Shown in pieces: positions 26,981-35,528 of a stretch of 64,000 bases of DNA; position 1 is the first letter of the stretch, and the number at the start of each line of letters is the position of its first letter. The stretch lies in NCBI RefSeq assembly GCF_014863605.1, contig NZ_CP062252.1, positions 3,915,001-3,979,000 on the forward strand, in the 5' to 3' direction. Made by a program: the position numbers and the translations under genes. A model generated the notes under the pieces. That model worked only from the letters and a program-made list of their open reading frames with translations. It was not told the DNA's origin and made no database searches. Source of the stretch: Pseudomonas allokribbensis. GTDB taxonomy: Bacteria; Pseudomonadota; Gammaproteobacteria; Pseudomonadales; Pseudomonadaceae.

Positions 26981-27385
26981 TCAGGCCTGACGCTGGTGCT
27001 TGTCGATCTGCTCGTGACGCTCTTGAGCTTCGATGCAGTACTTGGTGGTCGGGCTGATCAGCAGGCGTTTCAGGCCAATCGGCTCGCCGCTGTCGTCGCA
27101 CCAGCCAAAGCTGTCTTCCTTGATACGCTCAAGGGCTTGTTCCAGTTGCGGCAGCATGCGCTGGTCGCGATCGATCGCGTTTACCAGCCAGGTGCGCTCT
27201 TCTTCCACCGAGGCGGCGTCCGCCGGATCAGCCGGGGTGTCCAGGCTCTCGATGGCAATACGGTTCTGCTCAATGCGCTCATGGGTTTCGACTTTCATGT
27301 TCTGCAACAGCTCGCTGAAGAAAGCGTGTTGCTCGGCATTCATGTAGTCATCTGCCGGCATGGCCAGCAACTTGTCCTTTGTCAT
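26981..27385 (-). CDS. DksA-like RNA polymerase-binding protein, two-cysteine form
   Basis: A 134-aa protein with the DksA layout: an N-terminal coiled-coil hairpin carrying the tip region around DPADAASVEEERTW, then the C-terminal globular domain FGWCDDSGEPIGLKRLL and PTTKYCIEAQERHEQ. Canonical DksA has four zinc cysteines (CDSC and CIDC); here the second of each pair is Ser/Ala-like, leaving two. This resembles the zinc-independent DksA2 paralogue of P. aeruginosa, which partly replaces DksA under zinc limitation. The ATG at 27385 is chosen by homology. I see no clear Zur box upstream. Confidence 0.85.
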   Translation of the reverse strand: MTKDKLLAMPADDYMNAEQHAFFSELLQNMKVETHERIEQNRIAIESLDTPADPADAASVEEERTWLVNAIDRDQRMLPQLEQALERIKEDSFGWCDDSGEPIGLKRLLISPTTKYCIEAQERHEQIDKHQRQA

Positions 27386-27767
27386 TGATATCTCTATAAA
27401 AAAACGTGCATTAAGGCGAATTAGGGAGCGTTCCGGCGAACCGCCTGCGGTCATCGGAAAGGCATCGTTTATTGCAAACGCCACCCGGCACTCAATTTAC
27501 GAAGGGGCGGCAGTCTAAGGCCCGTTTGAGGCCTCAGCAACTGTAAATACAGGGAATTTGTCCGACAAAGCCCGGAAAGTGCTCTGACACAGGCTTCACG
27601 GCGGTCATCGGAGTGCGTTTATAGCAAGAAATTCAGTCGAGCGGATGCATATAGAAGACAAACGGCGGATGAGCGGCGCTTTGTCGCATTTTCTGACGGC
27701 AGAATCCCCAAATTTGTACGCGCCAGCCAATGCCTCGCACTGGCTGGCGTTGTGCATGAGCAGAAAC
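27386..27767. other. 382-bp intergenic region
   Basis: It lies upstream of the DksA-like gene and downstream of the Ala-Gly lipoprotein gene, both on the minus strand. A few short open frames exist but none has a credible start site. It presumably holds the DksA-like promoter. No repeat or RNA gene is evident. Confidence 0.4.
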
Positions 27768-29144
27768 TCAAGGTTGGCGAATCTGTGGCTGCGGTAGACT
27801 TTTCTCCAATAAATCGCGAACAGACTTGGGAAGGAGTTTCGGGTCTGCATTCTCCTTGATCAACACCACGACTCTGTCATGCGATGGCTCCAGTTCTCCG
27901 AGGTTCTGTGCAGTTACTAGAGGTGGAAGCAACGACTCAATGCTGTAGTTGATACCCCGGTACCCGATAGCAACCGGCCGAGCAAATGCCTGACGCAAGG
28001 TCACACCCAACGCGGAGGACCTGACTACCGACCCCGTCACGCCCGGCAAATCTGGAGCAACTTTGTTCACCCGGTCACGCAGTTGAGAATTGACCTGCTC
28101 CAACTCGGCTTCCAACTCGTCAATTCTGGCTTGACTGGTCGTCGACACTGCCGCGGCTGCGGTTTTTACCTCAGGCTGGGGCTTACCAGGCTTTTGAGGG
28201 TCTGCCGGCTTGGTTTCCTTGTCTTCTTTAGTTTGAACCTTGCCTTCAGCACCAGCACCAGCACCAGCACCAGCACCAGCACCAGCACCAGCATTTGGCT
28301 CCTTGCGGAGTTTGATCAACTGCGCTTCGATGCTTTTCTTCTTGTCACTCAGATCAACCATCGCCATGGTCAATGCCGAGAACGTGGCACTCATGCCCTC
28401 CTCAGAAGAAACACTCACATCAATGGCTCGGGCCAGGTATACGTCCGTGATCAAAACCAATACCGACTGCGCGCCCTCAGAACCTCTGCGACTCGTGCTT
28501 AATGCCTGCGCGGCCTCCTTTAACATTTGACGATCCTTTATGCTGTAACGCGTCGGCGCCACCTCATTGAACCGGCGTCGTGCCTCCAGATAGCTCACAC
28601 CATAGGTCTCCGCCGCCGGAACCGAGTAAGACACGCTGTATTGTGATCGACGTCCCAACCCGATAAGCGCACCGATAGCATTGCTGGTGACATTGACGCC
28701 AACATCACTTTCAGCCAGCGAAGCAAAGGTAAATCCTGGGAAAGCTACCAAGCTATTTATCACCCGGTCACGAACCTTCAATGGCAAAACTTTTCTGGTC
28801 TGGACAGTACCACTGCCCGTGCCATCGTCGTAGGTATCCGAGGACTCGAAGGTCACTGTTGGTGCAGACCGGTACAACTCCTCACTCAGATCGATGTGAT
28901 CGACGCGGATCGATCCCAACACATAATCGGCAGTCTTGCTTTTCTGGCCCTTCCCAACAGAACGCGCAACAAAAACATCACCGACCTCGAACTGTGCCCG
29001 AGGTGGATATATCGCCTGAATGCCTAATTGCTCTGTATTGGTTGCCCAGTTTTCGGCGACCACACCGGGAGTCGGTCTCGAGCCACATCCTGTTAATGCG
29101 CCCGCGCCAACCAGACACCAAATTAAATAACTGTGCTTGTACAT
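27768..29144 (-). CDS. Outer-envelope lipoprotein with Ala-Gly repeat linker
   Basis: A 458-aa lipoprotein: residues 1-19 end in the lipobox LTGC. A folded region to about residue 280 is followed by a low-complexity (Ala-Gly)n linker, a charged Lys/Pro/Glu-rich stretch and a coiled coil (ARIDELEAELEQVNSQLRD). A last domain ends near the C-terminus. The linker is encoded by seven tandem copies of a 6-bp unit, so its length may vary between strains without shifting the frame. It is monocistronic. I do not recognise the folded domains. Confidence 0.75.
   Translation of the reverse strand: MYKHSYLIWCLVGAGALTGCGSRPTPGVVAENWATNTEQLGIQAIYPPRAQFEVGDVFVARSVGKGQKSKTADYVLGSIRVDHIDLSEELYRSAPTVTFESSDTYDDGTGSGTVQTRKVLPLKVRDRVINSLVAFPGFTFASLAESDVGVNVTSNAIGALIGLGRRSQYSVSYSVPAAETYGVSYLEARRRFNEVAPTRYSIKDRQMLKEAAQALSTSRRGSEGAQSVLVLITDVYLARAIDVSVSSEEGMSATFSALTMAMVDLSDKKKSIEAQLIKLRKEPNAGAGAGAGAGAGAGAEGKVQTKEDKETKPADPQKPGKPQPEVKTAAAAVSTTSQARIDELEAELEQVNSQLRDRVNKVAPDLPGVTGSVVRSSALGVTLRQAFARPVAIGYRGINYSIESLLPPLVTAQNLGELEPSHDRVVVLIKENADPKLLPKSVRDLLEKSLPQPQIRQP
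28250..28291. repeat. Tandem 6-bp repeat, seven copies of CACCAG
   Basis: Seven exact head-to-tail copies lie inside the lipoprotein gene and encode alternating Ala and Gly. Gain or loss of units would change linker length in steps of two residues. Confidence 0.95.
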
Positions 29145-29508
29145 GCTTTAACCCTCCCTTGAGTTTCCAGAGCACGCCTTTGCGTATCGATCGCGCGCAG
29201 GTCGGCACCTCAACGATCAAGGGGTCATGGACTGCAAGGGAGTAATACAAACGAGTACAGAGCCAGAGGGCCTGAACTCGCTTAACTTTTCCATCCCTGG
29301 TCGGTGCTGGCACTTTGACTATAGATACGACAGAACCACTGGCAAGGCCCTCGAAAGCCTTTATTTTCGGGTGTTTCATGGTTGTTACAGATTCTGTTTC
29401 AACAATGAAAAAACTCAACGGCCGAGTTACCCAGTAGTCAGCCGGCAAGCTTTACCGCTAAATTCGACAATCCATCGAATGGCCGTGATCTGCCCCAAGG
29501 AGTTGCAC
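29145..29508. other. 364-bp divergent intergenic region
   Basis: It separates the lipoprotein gene from the glutathione transferase gene. The open frame of the transferase runs upstream through part of it, but the codon use there is poor and the transferase N-terminus is clear at 29509. No hairpin or small gene is convincing. Confidence 0.4.
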
Positions 29509-30114
29509 ATGAAACTGATAGGAATGCTCGACTCACCCTACGTGCGCCGCGTGGCGATTTCCGCCAAGTGCCTTGGGATCGAACTGGAACACGACCCGGT
29601 GTCGGTGTTTCGCCACTTCGAGCGCTTCCAGCAGATCAATCCGGTGGTCAAGGCGCCGACCCTGGTGCTCGACGACGGCCAGGTACTGATCGACTCGACG
29701 CTGATCCTCGATTACCTCGAAGCCCTGTCCGGCAAAACCCTGCTGCCCACCAACCTGACCCAACGGGTAAAAGCCCTACGCCTGATCGGCCTCGGTCTCG
29801 CCGCCTGCGAAAAAGCCGTGCAGCTCTACTACGAACGCAACCTGCGTCCGGTCGACATTCAATATCAGCCGTGGGTCGAACGCGTCGAAGGCCAACTCGC
29901 CGCCGCCTTCACCGCCCTCGAACACGAGCTGCAAAAACACCCACTGCCCACCGATGGCACCCTCCAGCAGGACGGCATCACCCTCGCCGTCGCCTGGAGC
30001 TTCACCGGCCTCGTCGTCCCCGACCAGATCGACGCCGGACGATTCCCGCGCATCGCCCAATACACCGCGTACGCCGAAGGCCTCCAAGCGTTCATCAGCA
30101 CCCCGATGACCTGA
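29509..30114 (+). CDS. Glutathione S-transferase family protein
   Basis: A 201-aa cytosolic GST. The N-terminal thioredoxin-like domain has the family start MKLIGMLDSPYVRRVAIS with the Ser/Tyr-type catalytic position at residue 9, cis-Pro in KAPTLVL near 49, and the glutathione-binding IDSTLILDYLE near 60. A helical C-terminal domain follows. The ATG at 29509 has an AAGGAG site. It is followed two bases after its stop by the AlkC-type gene, so the two form an operon that may deal with electrophile damage; the link is inference. Confidence 0.9.
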   Translation: MKLIGMLDSPYVRRVAISAKCLGIELEHDPVSVFRHFERFQQINPVVKAPTLVLDDGQVLIDSTLILDYLEALSGKTLLPTNLTQRVKALRLIGLGLAACEKAVQLYYERNLRPVDIQYQPWVERVEGQLAAAFTALEHELQKHPLPTDGTLQQDGITLAVAWSFTGLVVPDQIDAGRFPRIAQYTAYAEGLQAFISTPMT

Positions 30115-30116
30115 CC

Positions 30117-31223
30117 ATGAGCACAACCGAAACCACCGCCCCGGCCCTGAAAGAAATCTTCAACGCCGAACGCCTGCAACACATCGCCACAGAAATGAGC
30201 GCCGTGTACCCGGCGTTCAAGGCCAAGGCGTTTCTCAAGCACGCCAACGACGGCCTCGCCGACCTCTCGGTCATGCAACGCATGGCCCGCGTCAGCGAAT
30301 GCCTGCACGCCGTGCTGCCACTGGACTACGAAGATTCCCTCGCCGTACTACGTGAACTCGCCCCACGACTGAACAGCGGCTTCGTCAGCATGAGCCTGCC
30401 GCACTACGTCGCAAGCTACGGCACGCACGCGTTCGACACCTCGATGGAGGCCCTGAAGTACTTCACCACCTTCGGCTCCTCCGAATTCGCCATCCGCCAC
30501 TTCCTGCGCAGCGACCTGGAGCGCTCGCTGGAACTGATGCACGACTGGGCACGAGACGAAAACCACCACGTCCGCAGACTCGCCAGCGAAGGCAGCCGCC
30601 CTCGCCTGCCATGGTCGTTTCGGCTGGAACCGGTGCAGGCAAACCCGCAATTGGCCGCCGGGATTCTTGACCGGTTGAAGGCGGATGAGAGTTTGTATGT
30701 GCGCAAATCTGTGGCGAATCATTTGAATGACGTGACCAAGGAACATCCAGAGTGGGTGCTGGATACAGTTGAGGGGTGGTCGCTGGAGAACAAGCACACG
30801 GCGTGGATTGCGAAGCATGCGCTGCGAAGTTTGATCAAACAGGGGGATTTGCGGGCGCTCACTGTTATTGGTGCAGGGGCGAAGGCTGAGGTTGAGTTGC
30901 TGGATGTGAAGGTTGAACCGGCGGTTGTGCGGCTCGGAGAGACGATCACTTTGTCATTCACCGTGCGGTCGTTGGTGCCGGTGGAACAGCGGTTGGTGAT
31001 TGATTATGCGATTGACTATGTGAAGGCGAATGGTGGGACTTCGGCCAAGGTTTTCAAGTTGAAGACGTTGGTGTTGGAGGGGTTTGGGAGTGAGGTTGTG
31101 ACCCGCAGGCAAGTGATTAAGGATTTCACTACGCGCAAGCATTATGCGGGGGAGCATGCGGTGCATGTAACGATTAATGGGGAGCGGTTGGGGACTGCTG
31201 CCGTTAACATCCTCGTTTCATAA
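30117..31223 (+). CDS. AlkC-type DNA alkylation repair protein
   Basis: A 368-aa protein of the AlkC/AlkD glycosylase superfamily, which excises alkylated bases with a HEAT-like repeat scaffold. Helical repeats run to about residue 260, including HDWARDENHHVRRLASEGSRPRLPW and DESLYVRKSVANHLNDVTKEHPEWVL, which are AlkC/AlkD signatures. The last 100 residues look like an immunoglobulin-like beta domain, as in AlkC forms. Codon use changes sharply near base 30,655: C-rich before, G-rich after. It is coupled to the upstream GST gene. Confidence 0.85.
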   Translation: MSTTETTAPALKEIFNAERLQHIATEMSAVYPAFKAKAFLKHANDGLADLSVMQRMARVSECLHAVLPLDYEDSLAVLRELAPRLNSGFVSMSLPHYVASYGTHAFDTSMEALKYFTTFGSSEFAIRHFLRSDLERSLELMHDWARDENHHVRRLASEGSRPRLPWSFRLEPVQANPQLAAGILDRLKADESLYVRKSVANHLNDVTKEHPEWVLDTVEGWSLENKHTAWIAKHALRSLIKQGDLRALTVIGAGAKAEVELLDVKVEPAVVRLGETITLSFTVRSLVPVEQRLVIDYAIDYVKANGGTSAKVFKLKTLVLEGFGSEVVTRRQVIKDFTTRKHYAGEHAVHVTINGERLGTAAVNILVS

Positions 31224-31267
31224 ATATAAAAAATAGTTTGGTCATCAAGCCACATAAGGATATCCCC

Positions 31268-31768
31268 TTGCGAAGATTGTTCCTCAGTAACAAAAAAGTC
31301 CGAAACACCCCCCGTCACCTCCGCTCCTTGGAGCACTGGGCCGCGAGTTTTAGCGGCGAGCTCCATCCTCGCAGCGATGAGCAAGAGCGTTACACACACT
31401 GGAAAATCCCAGTACTCAACAACCTCGTTCAAGGTCCGCAAGCACGTATCGAAGTGCAGGCCTTCTGTGTTCAGCAATTGCTCGAAGCAGCGGCTCATCT
31501 TTCCCGCGCAGCGGATCGCAGCCAAGGTTACTACCGCATTGCCTGCCTGGTGGTATGGCCCTGGTTACACCAGAGCGAAGTGACAGTGTTCTATGACCGT
31601 GAGTACTACTTGAGTTTTCTGGGGCAGCATAACTCGCTTGCCCCGATACACTTGAGCGAAAGGCTTGCGTTGGATGTGCCCGAGAATTTCATTGAGCATG
31701 GGCATGATGTAACCCAGGACGATGATGAAGTCGAAGTTCAGTGGTGGTGTATCGGGGAGCACGCCTGA
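31268..31768 (+). CDS. DUF3916 family protein
   Basis: A 166-aa soluble protein. The TTG at 31268 is preferred because AAGGA lies eight bases upstream; a TTG ten codons earlier would extend it. The N-terminal RNTPRHLRSLEHWAASF and the later VVWPWLHQSEVTVFYDREYYLSF segments match my recollection of DUF3916, a family of unknown function. No signal peptide or membrane helix. It is monocistronic, with the GFA gene 137 bp downstream. Confidence 0.65.
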   Translation: MRRLFLSNKKVRNTPRHLRSLEHWAASFSGELHPRSDEQERYTHWKIPVLNNLVQGPQARIEVQAFCVQQLLEAAAHLSRAADRSQGYYRIACLVVWPWLHQSEVTVFYDREYYLSFLGQHNSLAPIHLSERLALDVPENFIEHGHDVTQDDDEVEVQWWCIGEHA

Positions 31769-31905
31769 TCAGTAACAGCCTATTGTCCGGGATGCTCCTG
31801 GCGAAAGTTTTAATTTCCCGAATCCCAACTTCAGGCATCAAGCGATTGGTCGACTGATCAGACTGAGACGGTTACGCTGACGTTTTTCACCTGAACGGAA
31901 AGCGT

Positions 31906-32352
31906 ATGTCAGAGGTGTACCAGGGAAGCTGTTTGTGCGGAGTCGTCGGTTACGAATTAACCACCTCACCAAAAGCAGTGAGCCATTGCCATTGCAGTCA
32001 ATGCCGTAAAGGTCACGGGGCCGCATTCGCTTCGTACGGCAGTGTTCCGCAAAGCGCACTTCGCATACTCCGTGGCTCCGCCAGCATTAAATCCTTTGTT
32101 TCTTCGGAGTCGGTATTACGCGAGTTCTGCTCGGAATGCGGTTCTACTTTGTTCTGGTCACGATCTCAAGGTGAGTTTGCCGACTGGGTTTCGATAGCAC
32201 TGGGCACGCTCGATACGCCGTTCCTGCCTGAAAAGCAGAAGCACGTTCATACTGATTCTGCAGCCCCTTGGTATATCTCCTCCAACCCATGTATATCAGG
32301 TGGACGCCCCCCCTTCCCTTTGGCTCCAATGGTAGCGCCAAGCCACGAATGA
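31906..32352 (+). CDS. GFA/CENP-V family zinc protein
   Basis: A 148-aa protein of the glutathione-dependent formaldehyde-activating (GFA/CENP-V) fold. Its zinc ligands are visible: CLCGVV at residues 9-14, HCHCSQCRKGHG near 28-39, and CSECGSTLFW near 76-85. Most members do not act on formaldehyde, so the name is structural only. The last 25 residues (after PWY) are unlike the usual short C-terminus and follow a run of C; an indel there is possible but not shown. Confidence 0.85.
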   Translation: MSEVYQGSCLCGVVGYELTTSPKAVSHCHCSQCRKGHGAAFASYGSVPQSALRILRGSASIKSFVSSESVLREFCSECGSTLFWSRSQGEFADWVSIALGTLDTPFLPEKQKHVHTDSAAPWYISSNPCISGGRPPFPLAPMVAPSHE

Positions 32353-32386
32353 TAAGGTTCAGCCTCAAAATCACGGACGACACCTC

Positions 32387-32746
32387 GTGCACAAACAATG
32401 TCTTGCAGCAGCAGCGATAACCTTCACCATCAGTCTTTCCGCTCATGCCTCCCCTGTGCCGCAGGAAGAGCTCGAAGAGTGCCAGCGAATAGAAAACTCG
32501 GCCAAACAGGTCATGAAAAGCAGGCAGCAAGGCGCGCCCATGGATTCGGTGTGGGAACTGGCCGAAGCGGCAGGCAAGCAGAGCGAGTATGTGGGTGAGT
32601 TGTTCAAGACGCTGATTCGCGAGGCGTACGCGATTCCTCAGTACTCAAGCGAGAGCTTGCAGCAGAAAGCGATCAGCGATTTCCATACCAATTTCTACAA
32701 AGCCTGCATCGTGACGGCGGAAAAGAGAGCAGACGCCAACGGTTGA
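32387..32746 (+). CDS. Small periplasmic hypothetical protein
   Basis: A 119-aa protein starting at GTG 32387, with a signal peptide of about 21 residues ending SAHA and a helical, charged mature domain carrying two Cys (one near the start, one near the C-terminus) that could form a disulfide. It is 34 bases from the GFA gene stop. It ends before a strong terminator. Family not recognised. Confidence 0.65.
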   Translation: MHKQCLAAAAITFTISLSAHASPVPQEELEECQRIENSAKQVMKSRQQGAPMDSVWELAEAAGKQSEYVGELFKTLIREAYAIPQYSSESLQQKAISDFHTNFYKACIVTAEKRADANG

Positions 32747-32760
32747 GCTAGTCGAACAAA

Positions 32761-32799
32761 AAAAGGGAGCAGATTCAGGTAATGGATCTGCTCCCTTTT
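32761..32799. terminator. Strong bidirectional terminator
   Basis: A perfect 14-bp stem with A's at one outer end and T's at the other separates two convergent genes. It can terminate both transcripts. Confidence 0.85.
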
Positions 32800-32814
32800 A
32801 CTTGAGGGCGGCCT

Positions 32815-33177
32815 CTACGCTTTCAGCTCTACCTTATCCAGCGCCTGATTCACGGCCAGCCCCGCGACCATGACCACTTGCGCGATACCCAGTGCGGTTT
32901 TGCGGTGGGCGGGTTCGAGAATGGCGGCGAAGTTGCTGAGCATTTCGCTGGCGGAATCGAGGGATTCGCTGGCGTTGGCCAACAGGGATTCGCTGTTGTA
33001 GGCGGGGTTGGCCAGGAACATGGGGTCGTGTGTGGTGTGGCTGCCCATGATGCGTTGTTGCGGGGTCAGGTAATGGTCGAGGGCGCGTTCGGCGGCTTCG
33101 TTCAGGGTTCGGGAATCGGGGAATTGGTAGGGTGAGACTGGATCGGTTTCTGGTGGATTCGGTGTTGGTTTGATCAT
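32815..33177 (-). CDS. DUF6124 family protein
   Basis: A 120-aa soluble protein with the DUF6124 pattern: a Pro-rich N-terminus, a LNEAAERALDHYL segment, and a long Ala/Ser-rich helical region around NSESLLANASESLDSASEMLSNFAA. The family is Pseudomonas-restricted, usually multicopy and of unknown function. The ATG at 33177 follows AGGAGT. Upstream lies a roughly 220-base leader with extensive self-complementarity, so expression is probably controlled at the RNA level. Confidence 0.8.
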   Translation of the reverse strand: MIKPTPNPPETDPVSPYQFPDSRTLNEAAERALDHYLTPQQRIMGSHTTHDPMFLANPAYNSESLLANASESLDSASEMLSNFAAILEPAHRKTALGIAQVVMVAGLAVNQALDKVELKA

Positions 33178-33400
33178 GGTGAAACTCCTAATTATTGGTA
33201 AGGAGCCTTCACCCTCGCTACCAAACGAAGGGTGGCGGCCAATACGCGGGTTGGTAGACCGGTAACTAGGAACCCGGCGCACCCGAAGGTGCCCTGCGCA
33301 TGGCCACCATTAAGCAGAGACCCGAAATGGTCTGCGAACGATGCGCTATGCGACTAGTTAACTCGGGCTACCAAACCCGATCACTGTTTTTCAGTGACCC
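33178..33400 (-). ncRNA. Structured 5' leader of the DUF6124 gene
   Basis: Several helices can be drawn by eye. Bases 33247-33257 pair with 33368-33379 (one bulge), and 33264-33269 with 33354-33359, closing a long-range stem around smaller hairpins. The smaller ones include one with a TTCG-type loop near 33285 and one around AGACC/GGGTCT near 33320. A second TTGGTA/TACCAA pairing spans the ribosome-binding region near 33192-33230. A short hairpin with a T5 loop lies at 33381-33397. The pattern suits a cis-regulatory RNA. Confidence 0.6.
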
Positions 33401-33688
33401 GGAAACGATAAAACCCGTGCCCCAGACGCACAAGCCGGCGGATTCTGTCTTAGGTGTAGGGAGTGGCGCAAGGCGTTGTGGGCATCGGGATGTGACGAGA
33501 GGCATCTCATAAACAGGCCACGTGTTTCGTGTTTAATTTCTGACAAAAGAGACTGTTTCGCAGTCCGACGGGAATACGTAAATCAGATCGTCCGCTTTCA
33601 CCCAAACACCGCCAGTCCCCTGTGTCTAAAAAACCGGCCACCCTGCATAATCCGCGCAAATTCCTCCATCAATCCAAGTCCGACCGTC
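33401..33688. other. 288-bp region between the structured leader and the DUF4337 gene
   Basis: It must contain the promoters for both divergent transcripts. I see no open frame with a credible start and no unambiguous -10/-35 pair. A GTG-rich imperfect palindrome occurs near 33520 (CACGTGTTTCGTG). Confidence 0.35.
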
Positions 33689-34267
33689 ATGCCTGAAGAG
33701 TTCGAAGTCCCCAGTCCTCACGAGCAACACGTTGAACACACCACCCATCATGCCCACGCAAAAGGCGATCGCTTTGCCAGCAAGATTGCGGTCATGACGG
33801 CGATCATGGCGACGGTCGGCGCCCTGATGAGTTATCAGGCCGGTTCGACGGAGAGCGAGGCGGCCATGGACAAAAACAACGCGGCCATCCAGAAGACCGA
33901 AGCAGCCAACGAGTGGAACTACTATCAGGCCAAGTCCAGTCGGCAGAACCTGTCGGAGCTGGCCAGCCATCTTCCGGGGCTGGATTCCGCTCATTATGTT
34001 GCCGAGGCTCGGCGCTACGCGGAGCAGAAAGAGGACGCCCGCAAAAAGGCGGAAACACTTGAGCAGCAGGCGCGAGAGTGGGACGAGAAGTCAGAGCAGG
34101 TCCTGCATCAGCATCACCGCTGGGCCCAGGCCATGACCGCGATTCAAATCGCCATTTCACTGGCGGCCATCACCCTGCTGACGCGCAAGGAATGGCTCAG
34201 GCGCGTCTCGTTTGGGGCGGCGGGTGTGGGTGTCATGTTGGGTTCGCTGGCCTGGTTGCATATTTGA
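33689..34267 (+). CDS. DUF4337 family membrane protein
   Basis: A 192-aa protein: a short His-rich N-terminus, a membrane helix near residues 33-53, a long coiled-coil stretch (about 60-145) and two C-terminal helices. This matches DUF4337, a family of unknown role in the inner membrane. The N-terminal HVEHTTHHAHAKGD stretch could bind metal, but this is speculation. Confidence 0.8.
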   Translation: MPEEFEVPSPHEQHVEHTTHHAHAKGDRFASKIAVMTAIMATVGALMSYQAGSTESEAAMDKNNAAIQKTEAANEWNYYQAKSSRQNLSELASHLPGLDSAHYVAEARRYAEQKEDARKKAETLEQQAREWDEKSEQVLHQHHRWAQAMTAIQIAISLAAITLLTRKEWLRRVSFGAAGVGVMLGSLAWLHI

Positions 34268-34362
34268 GTGCGGCAGTACGTCTGCCGGTTGAATCCACAG
34301 CCAGAAGCCGTCATTGCATGACAATGGTAACGTCCACTCCTTATCAAAATTCCTGAGAGATT

Positions 34363-34410
34363 ATGAATAGAATCAAATCTTTTGTGAGTCTTCTACCTTG
34401 CTCTCGTTGA
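34363..34410 (+). CDS. Possible 15-aa leader peptide coupled to the next gene
   Basis: Fifteen codons from ATG 34363 to a TGA that overlaps the next ATG as TGATG at 34408-34412. A purine-rich GAGAG lies six bases upstream. The overlap suggests translational coupling rather than a functional peptide. Confidence 0.35.
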   Translation: MNRIKSFVSLLPCSR

Positions 34411-35525
34411 TGGATGTCTACATGCCCAACACATCGCAGAACGCGAGATTAAATAAGTTGCTGGCCGTGAGCGAAGCCCGTCTGGACAGGGCTGAATCCA
34501 AGGACGACCTATTGGAAGTGATCCATGAGTTCGTCTCGTACAATGGCCCGCTCAAGTTCAATTACACACGCGCATGGTGGTTTTTCGGCACTGGCATGTT
34601 ATTGATTGCGAGCACTGTGGCCCTTTATGGGTATCTGGATTCCCGTAACGTCGCTTCTTTTTTTTACCAACTGCAAATTGATCCCGTCTTGTTCGGCATG
34701 GGCTCTGGCTTGCTTGGCATCGTGTCTGCCATTTGGAGTCTGCTATGGATGAAATCCAAATCTGATCGCTTGCCTGCACTCAGTAGCAAAATTGCTCGAC
34801 TGTCATCCTACTTCCACAACGGATTGACTTACCTGCAAGAAGACTCGAGCTTGACCCTCAAAAAGCTGGATGCGCAGTTTAGTGATTACTGGCGGGGCAA
34901 CTACAGCCGCGAGTTGATCGATTCGATGCAGGGTGTATTTACCGGCACGCTCCGCAACCTCCCTTACGAGTACCACCGGCTGCACTACATCAACAAACGA
35001 ACGGAGAAAACCACTGTTACCGACGACCAGGGAAAAACAAAAACGGAGACTCGAGTGATTTATGACCACTATGACAGGTACAGTCTGGTCATCGACTTTC
35101 CATGGGTCACCGGGGTATCGGTCAGATCTGATGATCAGTCAGAGAACGACTATCCGTGCCGCATGGACACCGCTTCTCCGGATTTTAATAAAGCGTTCCG
35201 TTTGACGGGTGGCAGCGAGATGCTCTGTGCGAAATTCATCAAGCCTTCGACGGTGCTCCACTTGCTGAAGCTGTTCAACATCCTCCATCGTCCAAACCTG
35301 GAGTTCGCCGACAGTGGAAAGCTCTGCCTGAGCTTCGCGGATAGCGACCTGCTCGCGTTCGGTACTCAATATTCGCTGTCTTCACCCAACGAGTTTTATG
35401 CAGAAATTTCTGCTGGTGTCGATCTGCCACGCCTGATGTCTGCGCTCCAATGGAGCCATGCACTCAGTGAGCTGCACGACGACAACTTTACCTCCTCTCT
35501 CCCAAAAAACCGCCAAGAGAAGTAA
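34410..35525 (+). CDS. Two-TM protein paired with LemA (DUF3137-like)
   Basis: A 371-aa protein with two close membrane helices near residues 53-75 and 90-112 and a large cytosolic C-terminal domain. The order, two helices then a soluble domain, and the immediately following lemA gene match the DUF3137/LemA pairs seen in many bacteria. Start at ATG 34410 is favoured because it overlaps the stop of a short leader frame; an ATG four codons later is possible. Function is unknown. The stop is three bases before the lemA start. Confidence 0.65.
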   Translation: MDVYMPNTSQNARLNKLLAVSEARLDRAESKDDLLEVIHEFVSYNGPLKFNYTRAWWFFGTGMLLIASTVALYGYLDSRNVASFFYQLQIDPVLFGMGSGLLGIVSAIWSLLWMKSKSDRLPALSSKIARLSSYFHNGLTYLQEDSSLTLKKLDAQFSDYWRGNYSRELIDSMQGVFTGTLRNLPYEYHRLHYINKRTEKTTVTDDQGKTKTETRVIYDHYDRYSLVIDFPWVTGVSVRSDDQSENDYPCRMDTASPDFNKAFRLTGGSEMLCAKFIKPSTVLHLLKLFNILHRPNLEFADSGKLCLSFADSDLLAFGTQYSLSSPNEFYAEISAGVDLPRLMSALQWSHALSELHDDNFTSSLPKNRQEK

Positions 35526-35528
35526 GAC

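Noticed and set aside
27605..27850. 81-codon minus-strand frame beyond the lipoprotein gene
   Set aside because: No ribosome-binding site, overlaps the lipoprotein 3' end and has erratic composition.
28250..28291. CRISPR-like array
   Set aside because: Units are only six bases and lack spacers; it is a coding tandem repeat.
29227..29508. Long N-terminal extension of the glutathione transferase
   Set aside because: The family N-terminus begins exactly at 29509 with a good ribosome-binding site; the upstream part has non-coding composition.
32270..32352. Frameshift in the 3' end of the GFA gene
   Set aside because: The tail is unusual after PWY and follows a C-run, but no alternative frame restores a recognisable family C-terminus.
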